DNA of 18,547 bases from Lysobacterales bacterium (GTDB lineage Bacteria > Pseudomonadota > Gammaproteobacteria > Xanthomonadales > SZUA-36): contig JARFQZ010000186.1 of the NCBI GenBank assembly GCA_029287515.1, forward strand, positions 1 through 18,547, written 5' to 3'. Each line of letters opens with the position of its first letter. The first letter of the stretch is position 1. The position numbers and the translations under genes were made by a program. Below are positions 14,927-18,547 of the stretch, piece by piece. The notes beneath the pieces are model-generated. The model saw nothing but the letters and a program-made list of their open reading frames with translations, ran no database searches and had not been told where the DNA came from.

Positions 14927-15481
14927 GTGGCGCTAATCGACGTCTCTTCTTTTGATCCACTTCTGCTGGAGCGGGCGGCAAAAATCCGGATGCTGGTCCT
15001 GGACGTCGACGGCGTCCTGACCGACGGGCGTCTCTATTTTGATTCCCGTGGAAACGAAATGAAGGCGTTCAACACCCGGGATGGCCTGGGCATCAAGGCA
15101 CTCCAGTGGCACGACACGACGCTGGCCCTTATCACCGGCAGGCAGTCGGACATCGTGGCGCAAAGAGCGGCCCAGCTGGGTATCGAACATGTCTACCAGG
15201 GGCGTAACGACAAACTGAACGCTTTCAACGAATTGCTTTCAGATACACATATGGACGAAGAGAATATCTGTTACGCCGGAGATGACTGGATCGACATCCC
15301 TGTGCTCGACCGGGTGGGGCTTGCCGTGACGGTCGCGGACGCGGACCAGGTGGTGAAAAATCGCGCGCACTGGGTAACGAACCGCGATGGCGGGCATGGC
15401 GCGGTGCGCGAGATTTGTGATCTGATCCTCGCCGCACGCGGACTGGATCAGCAGGTTCTGGACGGAATCCTCGAACTGTGA
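14927..15481 (+). CDS. kdsC: 3-deoxy-D-manno-octulosonate 8-phosphate phosphatase KdsC
   Basis: KdsC removes the phosphate of Kdo-8-phosphate to give Kdo. The 184-residue protein is a cap-less HAD phosphatase that acts as a tetramer in known members: motif I DVDGVLTDG with Asp26 and Asp28, motif II ITGRQS (69-74), Lys96 in GRNDKL and motif III GDDWID (118-123). The start is GTG directly after the kdsD stop, with GGGAG about 9 nt upstream inside kdsD, so translation is coupled. The end overlaps lptC by 4 bp (GTGA). Confidence 0.95.
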   Translation: MALIDVSSFDPLLLERAAKIRMLVLDVDGVLTDGRLYFDSRGNEMKAFNTRDGLGIKALQWHDTTLALITGRQSDIVAQRAAQLGIEHVYQGRNDKLNAFNELLSDTHMDEENICYAGDDWIDIPVLDRVGLAVTVADADQVVKNRAHWVTNRDGGHGAVREICDLILAARGLDQQVLDGILEL

Positions 15482-16041
15482 TCCGCAGGCGTACGCGACG
15501 GGGCATTATCTTTCTGGCGATTCTTGCCGCCGTCTCATGGAACCTGTCCCGCGACCAGGCAGAGATACAGGATCGCCCGGTCAGCAAACTCGACACACGG
15601 CTCAATTACGCACTGCATGATTTCGATGGAAGGCTTTTGAACGACTCGGGCGCAATCAACCTTGAAGTATACGCTCCCATCCTCAGGAGCAACGCGGCGA
15701 GTGGTATCGGAACGGTCGAAAGCCCGGAAATTCATATTCAGCAGGAAGATGAACGATGGTACATTACCGCTGAGTCTGCAATCATCACAGCCGACCGGGA
15801 GCATGTCTCGCTGATGGGTGACGTTTATCTCTCCCGGAAAAACGAAATTACCGGGCAATTGCTCGAAATTTCAACCAAGGATGTGATGCTGAATGTTACG
15901 CCCCGAACCGCCAGCAGCGAATCGGTCGTCCGGATCGAACAGGACAACGACTGGTTGAACGCCACGGGCATTAAACTCGACATGGTTTCCAACAGCTTCG
16001 AATTATTGAACGACGTACGGGCATATTATGAAACGCCATAA
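15478..16041 (+). CDS. lptC: LPS export protein LptC
   Basis: LptC is the single-span inner-membrane part of the LPS transport bridge, passing LPS from LptB2FG to LptA. The 187-residue product has a basic N-terminus (IRRRTRRG), one membrane segment (about 9-22) and a periplasmic beta-jellyroll of the LptC/DUF1239 type, with FDGRLLN, VYAPILR, EDERWYITAESAIIT and VSLMGDVYLSR. The start is a GTG that shares bases with the kdsC stop. The end overlaps lptA by 14 bp. Sequence conservation of LptC is low, so the call rests on layout, length and the weak domain pattern together. Confidence 0.92.
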   Translation: MIRRRTRRGIIFLAILAAVSWNLSRDQAEIQDRPVSKLDTRLNYALHDFDGRLLNDSGAINLEVYAPILRSNAASGIGTVESPEIHIQQEDERWYITAESAIITADREHVSLMGDVYLSRKNEITGQLLEISTKDVMLNVTPRTASSESVVRIEQDNDWLNATGIKLDMVSNSFELLNDVRAYYETP

Positions 16042-16591
16042 GCGCACACTTTTGCTGGCCATCGCATTCCTGATGTTACCGGGGCCTCTGCTGGCCTTGA
16101 AATCAGACCGGCAACAGGCGCTGGAGGTCAATGCCGATTCGACCGATGGCACCCTCGGCGATGGAACTGCTACTTTGCAGGGCAACGTGGAAATTCGGCA
16201 GGGGACCCTGTTGATCACTGCCGATATTGCCCAGGTTGAAAAAGTCGAAGGCAAGGTACGCCGCTTCGAACTCAACGGCAACCCGGTGCATTTGCAGCAG
16301 GAAATCGAGGAACAGGGGCTGGTCACCGCCGAAGCCCGGAGGGTTGAGTATGTCGTTGCAACCGGCATCGTGACCCTGACCGGAGAAGCCGATGTGGTTC
16401 ATCCCCAGTATCGCATCAACGGCGAAGTCCTTGAATACGATATGAACACTCAGCATTTCCAGGGAACAGGCGGAGACAACAACGGCCGTATCCGGATACG
16501 CCTCGCACCGGAGGTCGTCCCCGGAAACGAACCGGAGAGCGCTGAACCGGAGAATGGCGAACCGGAGAGCGGCGCGGAAGGGGTAGGTTAA
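16028..16591 (+). CDS. lptA: LPS transport periplasmic protein LptA
   Basis: LptA forms the periplasmic beta-jellyroll filament between LptC and LptD. The 187-residue precursor has a signal peptide MKRHKRTLLLAIAFLMLPGPLLA (cleavage near residue 23), then LKSDRQQALEVNADS, GTATLQGNVEIRQGTLLITAD, RRFELNGNPVHLQQ and VEYVVATGIVTLTGEADV, the OstA/LptA fold. The final 20 residues are an acidic low-complexity tail made by a threefold 15-bp tandem repeat (16529-16573), which E. coli LptA lacks in this form. The ATG lies within the end of lptC and no clear ribosome site precedes it, so coupling is likely. Confidence 0.94.
   Translation: MKRHKRTLLLAIAFLMLPGPLLALKSDRQQALEVNADSTDGTLGDGTATLQGNVEIRQGTLLITADIAQVEKVEGKVRRFELNGNPVHLQQEIEEQGLVTAEARRVEYVVATGIVTLTGEADVVHPQYRINGEVLEYDMNTQHFQGTGGDNNGRIRIRLAPEVVPGNEPESAEPENGEPESGAEGVG
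16529..16573 (+). repeat. Three in-frame 15-bp tandem repeats in the lptA tail
   Basis: Units at 16529-16543, 16544-16558 and 16559-16573 all begin GAACCGGAGA and encode EPESA, EPENG and EPESG. They are nearly identical at the DNA level (last five bases GCGCT, ATGGC, GCGGC), which points to recent slippage or unequal crossover rather than selection on protein sequence alone. Changes in copy number would keep frame. Confidence 0.85.
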
Positions 16592-16595
16592 AGGC

Positions 16596-17315
16596 ATGCT
16601 CAAAGCGATCAATCTGCACAAGACTTTCGGAAAAAGGGAAGTGGTCAGGGGTGTGACCATGCAGGTCGAACCGGGTGAAGTCGTCGGCCTGCTGGGGCCA
16701 AACGGGGCGGGTAAAACAACCTGTTTCTACATGATCGTCGGACTCATACCGGTCGGCGACGGGCAAATCCTGGTCGATGAGACCGACGTAACGCACCAAC
16801 CCGTCAATGTCCGCTCGGGGCTGGGTGTCGGGTATCTGCCCCAGGACGCTTCAATCTTTCGCAAGCTGTCCGTTGCAGACAACATCATGGCGATACTCGA
16901 AATCCGCAAGGACCTGGACCTTTCAGCCCGGCGGGAAAAGCAACAGCAGTTAATGGAAGACCTCGGCATTGCACATATCGCCGATCAAAAAGGGATCAGC
17001 TTGTCCGGAGGCGAACGCCGAAGGGCGGAAATTGCGCGCGCATTGGCGGCCGGCCCCCGTTTTATTCTGCTGGACGAACCCTTCGCCGGTGTCGACCCCA
17101 TTTCAGTGATTGAAATCCAGAAGATCGTAGAGCACCTCACGGACCTGGACATCGGCGTGCTGATCACCGACCACAACGTCCGCGAAACCCTGGGCATCTG
17201 CGATCACGCCTATATTCTCAATGACGGGCAGGTGCTGGCGGAAGGCCGGCCGGAAACCATTATCGCCAACGACGAAGTCAGGCAGGTCTACCTGGGCAAG
17301 GACTTCAGCCTCTGA
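16596..17315 (+). CDS. lptB: LPS export ABC transporter ATPase LptB
   Basis: LptB powers LPS extraction from the inner membrane as the ATPase of LptB2FG. The 239-residue protein has every nucleotide-binding motif: Walker A GPNGAGKTT (34-42), Q-loop GYLPQDASIF (79-88, with the Phe88 that contacts LptFG in relatives), signature LSGGE (136-140), Walker B FILLDE (156-161), and the H-loop His193 in ITDHNVRETL. RRRAEIARAL and QVYLGKDFSL at the end are LptB-typical. It begins 4 nt after lptA with GGGGTAGG as ribosome site, and is followed by rpoN after 6 nt. lptF and lptG are not in the window. Confidence 0.97.
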   Translation: MLKAINLHKTFGKREVVRGVTMQVEPGEVVGLLGPNGAGKTTCFYMIVGLIPVGDGQILVDETDVTHQPVNVRSGLGVGYLPQDASIFRKLSVADNIMAILEIRKDLDLSARREKQQQLMEDLGIAHIADQKGISLSGGERRRAEIARALAAGPRFILLDEPFAGVDPISVIEIQKIVEHLTDLDIGVLITDHNVRETLGICDHAYILNDGQVLAEGRPETIIANDEVRQVYLGKDFSL

Positions 17316-17321
17316 GCAACC

Positions 17322-18547
17322 ATGGCTGACACCTCACTTCAACTCAGGCTTTCCCAGAAACTGGCGCTTGCGCCGCAGTTGCAGCAGGCCATCCGCTTGC
17401 TGCAACTCAACCGCATAGAGCTTCGTGAATATATCCAGGAGGCGCTCGACTCCAATCCCATCCTGGAACGGGATGAAGGCCAGGAATCAGGCGATGCCGA
17501 AAACGTTCCCGAATCCGGGGTCTCCGAGCAACAGGAACAACAGGAACAACAGGACTGGGAACTTGAAAACCTGGGCGCGGAACAATGGATGGAAGGCGGC
17601 TCCTACGAGGGCTATTCCGGCGAGTCACAGATCGCAGACAGCAGTGAAGACACGCTTCGCGACCACCTGCTCTGGCAAATAAACCTCGCTCACTTCAGCG
17701 ACCAGGATACGGCCATCGCAGAAGCTATCGTGTACGGTCTGGACGAAGACGGCTACCTGCATGACAGCATCGATGACGTACGGTCCAGCCTGGCTCCTGA
17801 ACTGCTGGTCGAAGAAGACGAGATCCTGGCTGTCCTCCACCGGGTCCAGAGGCTGGAGCCCGTGGGCGTGGCCACCCGGGATGCTGCAGAGTGTATTCGG
17901 GTTCAGCTTTCTGCTTTGCCATCCGACACGCCGGCGCGTGACCTGGCGCTCCGGATCTCGAAGGATTACCTCGAACAGGTGGCCCGCCACGATACGGACG
18001 AGCTGAGAAAAAGGACGGGCGCCAGTCACGAAGCGATCGCTGATGCCCTGGACCTGATACAGTCGCTGGAACCGAGGCCCGGGGCGCGGTATGACAATCG
18101 CCATGACGAGTACCTGGTTCCCGATGTATACGTCACGCGGATCGATGACGAATGGCGGGTCACCCTGAATCCTGAAAACGACCCCGGTCTGAAGCTGAAC
18201 AATTACTACATTGACCTGCTGCGTAAATCCGGCGGCAAAGACGCCGACTACCTGCGGGGGCGCCTGCAGGAAGCTCGCTGGCTGATGTCCAGCCTGGAGC
18301 TGCGACACCAGACGCTGATGCGGGTTTCTCAGGGCATCGTAGAATCCCAGCAGGAATTCCTTGAACAGGGCGAGATAGCGATGAAACCCCTGGTGCTCAA
18401 AGACATATCCGAATCAATTGGCGTGCACGAGTCAACCGTGTCACGTGCAACGACCCGGAAATACATGCTCACTCCACGCGGCCTGTTTGAACTCAAGTAC
18501 TTCTTTTCCAGCCATGTCCGAACGGACCGGGGAACGACCATCAGCGC
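17322..18547 (+). CDS. rpoN: RNA polymerase sigma-54 factor RpoN (3' end outside the window)
   Basis: RpoN directs RNA polymerase to -24/-12 promoters that need enhancer-binding activators. The visible 408 codons show Region I (LQLRLSQKLALAPQLQQAIRLLQL, about 6-30), an acidic, Gln-rich linker (Region II, about 47-100), the core-binding domain with YGLDEDGYL and RVQRLEPVGVATRDAAECI (about 130-200), SLEPRPGARY and VPDVYV, and the start of the helix-turn-helix (LKDISESIGVHESTVSRATTRKYM). The RpoN box near the C-terminus lies beyond the window. The linker contains three 9-bp tandem units. The ATG is 6 nt after lptB, the usual neighbour in Gammaproteobacteria. Confidence 0.96.
   Translation, partial: MADTSLQLRLSQKLALAPQLQQAIRLLQLNRIELREYIQEALDSNPILERDEGQESGDAENVPESGVSEQQEQQEQQDWELENLGAEQWMEGGSYEGYSGESQIADSSEDTLRDHLLWQINLAHFSDQDTAIAEAIVYGLDEDGYLHDSIDDVRSSLAPELLVEEDEILAVLHRVQRLEPVGVATRDAAECIRVQLSALPSDTPARDLALRISKDYLEQVARHDTDELRKRTGASHEAIADALDLIQSLEPRPGARYDNRHDEYLVPDVYVTRIDDEWRVTLNPENDPGLKLNNYYIDLLRKSGGKDADYLRGRLQEARWLMSSLELRHQTLMRVSQGIVESQQEFLEQGEIAMKPLVLKDISESIGVHESTVSRATTRKYMLTPRGLFELKYFFSSHVRTDRGTTIS
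17526..17552 (+). repeat. Three 9-bp tandem units in the rpoN linker
   Basis: GAGCAACAG is followed by two identical GAACAACAG units, encoding EQQEQQEQQ in the flexible acidic Region II of sigma-54. Only the third base of the first codon differs. The linker of sigma-54 is known to vary in length between species. Confidence 0.8.

Noticed and set aside
1..18547. Search for CRISPR arrays, tRNA or rRNA genes, insertion sequences, toxin-antitoxin pairs or phage genes
   Set aside because: None was recognised; nearly all sequence is accounted for by conserved housekeeping genes with short gaps.

Overview
The window reads as a moderately GC-rich chromosomal stretch of a gammaproteobacterium. The gene orders are those of Gammaproteobacteria: yrbG-kdsD-kdsC-lptC-lptA-lptB-rpoN, ibaG-murA, and purM-purN divergent from a DUF2066/PerM-like/hda block. 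The suf regulator is of the type known from Xanthomonas relatives, and the amgK-murU pair is known from Pseudomonas. I cannot name the genus. No rRNA, tRNA, CRISPR array, insertion sequence or prophage is visible. Coding density is very high and nearly every gene is core housekeeping.

Layout. (1) 1-1512, minus strand: an Rrf2-type suf regulator followed by sufB, which runs off the left edge; an AT-rich palindrome sits directly before the regulator's start. (2) 1590-3232, plus: amgK and murU, overlapping, for peptidoglycan sugar salvage. (3) 3299-5053, plus: an unassigned large lipoprotein with its own near-consensus promoter. (4) 5056-5157: a compact REP-like element bounded by two 20-bp direct repeats, between convergent genes. 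(5) 5156-7978, minus: a DUF2066 exported protein, a PerM-like membrane protein and hda, tightly packed. (6) 8046-9766, plus: purM and purN, translationally coupled, then a BepA-like M48 metalloprotease lipoprotein (9787-11349). (7) 11364-12849, minus: ibaG and murA. (8) 12950-18547, plus: yrbG, kdsD, kdsC, lptC, lptA, lptB and the first part of rpoN, with gaps of 15 bp or less or overlaps.

How the genes fit together. Most of the window serves the cell envelope. MurA starts UDP-MurNAc synthesis, and AmgK/MurU make UDP-MurNAc by a recycling route that bypasses MurA. KdsD and KdsC make Kdo for LPS, and LptC/LptA/LptB are part of the LPS export bridge. The M48 lipoprotein is probably outer-membrane quality control. 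The remaining genes cover Fe-S assembly (suf), replication control (hda), purine synthesis (purM, purN) and sigma-54.

I do not see a clear undescribed multi-gene system. The points most worth a second look are a sharp codon-usage break inside sufB near position 250, the palindrome and possible leaderless start of the suf regulator, the REP-like element, the orphan lipoprotein, the C-terminal extension of the M48 protease, the missing mla genes between ibaG and yrbG, and small in-frame tandem repeats in lptA and rpoN.
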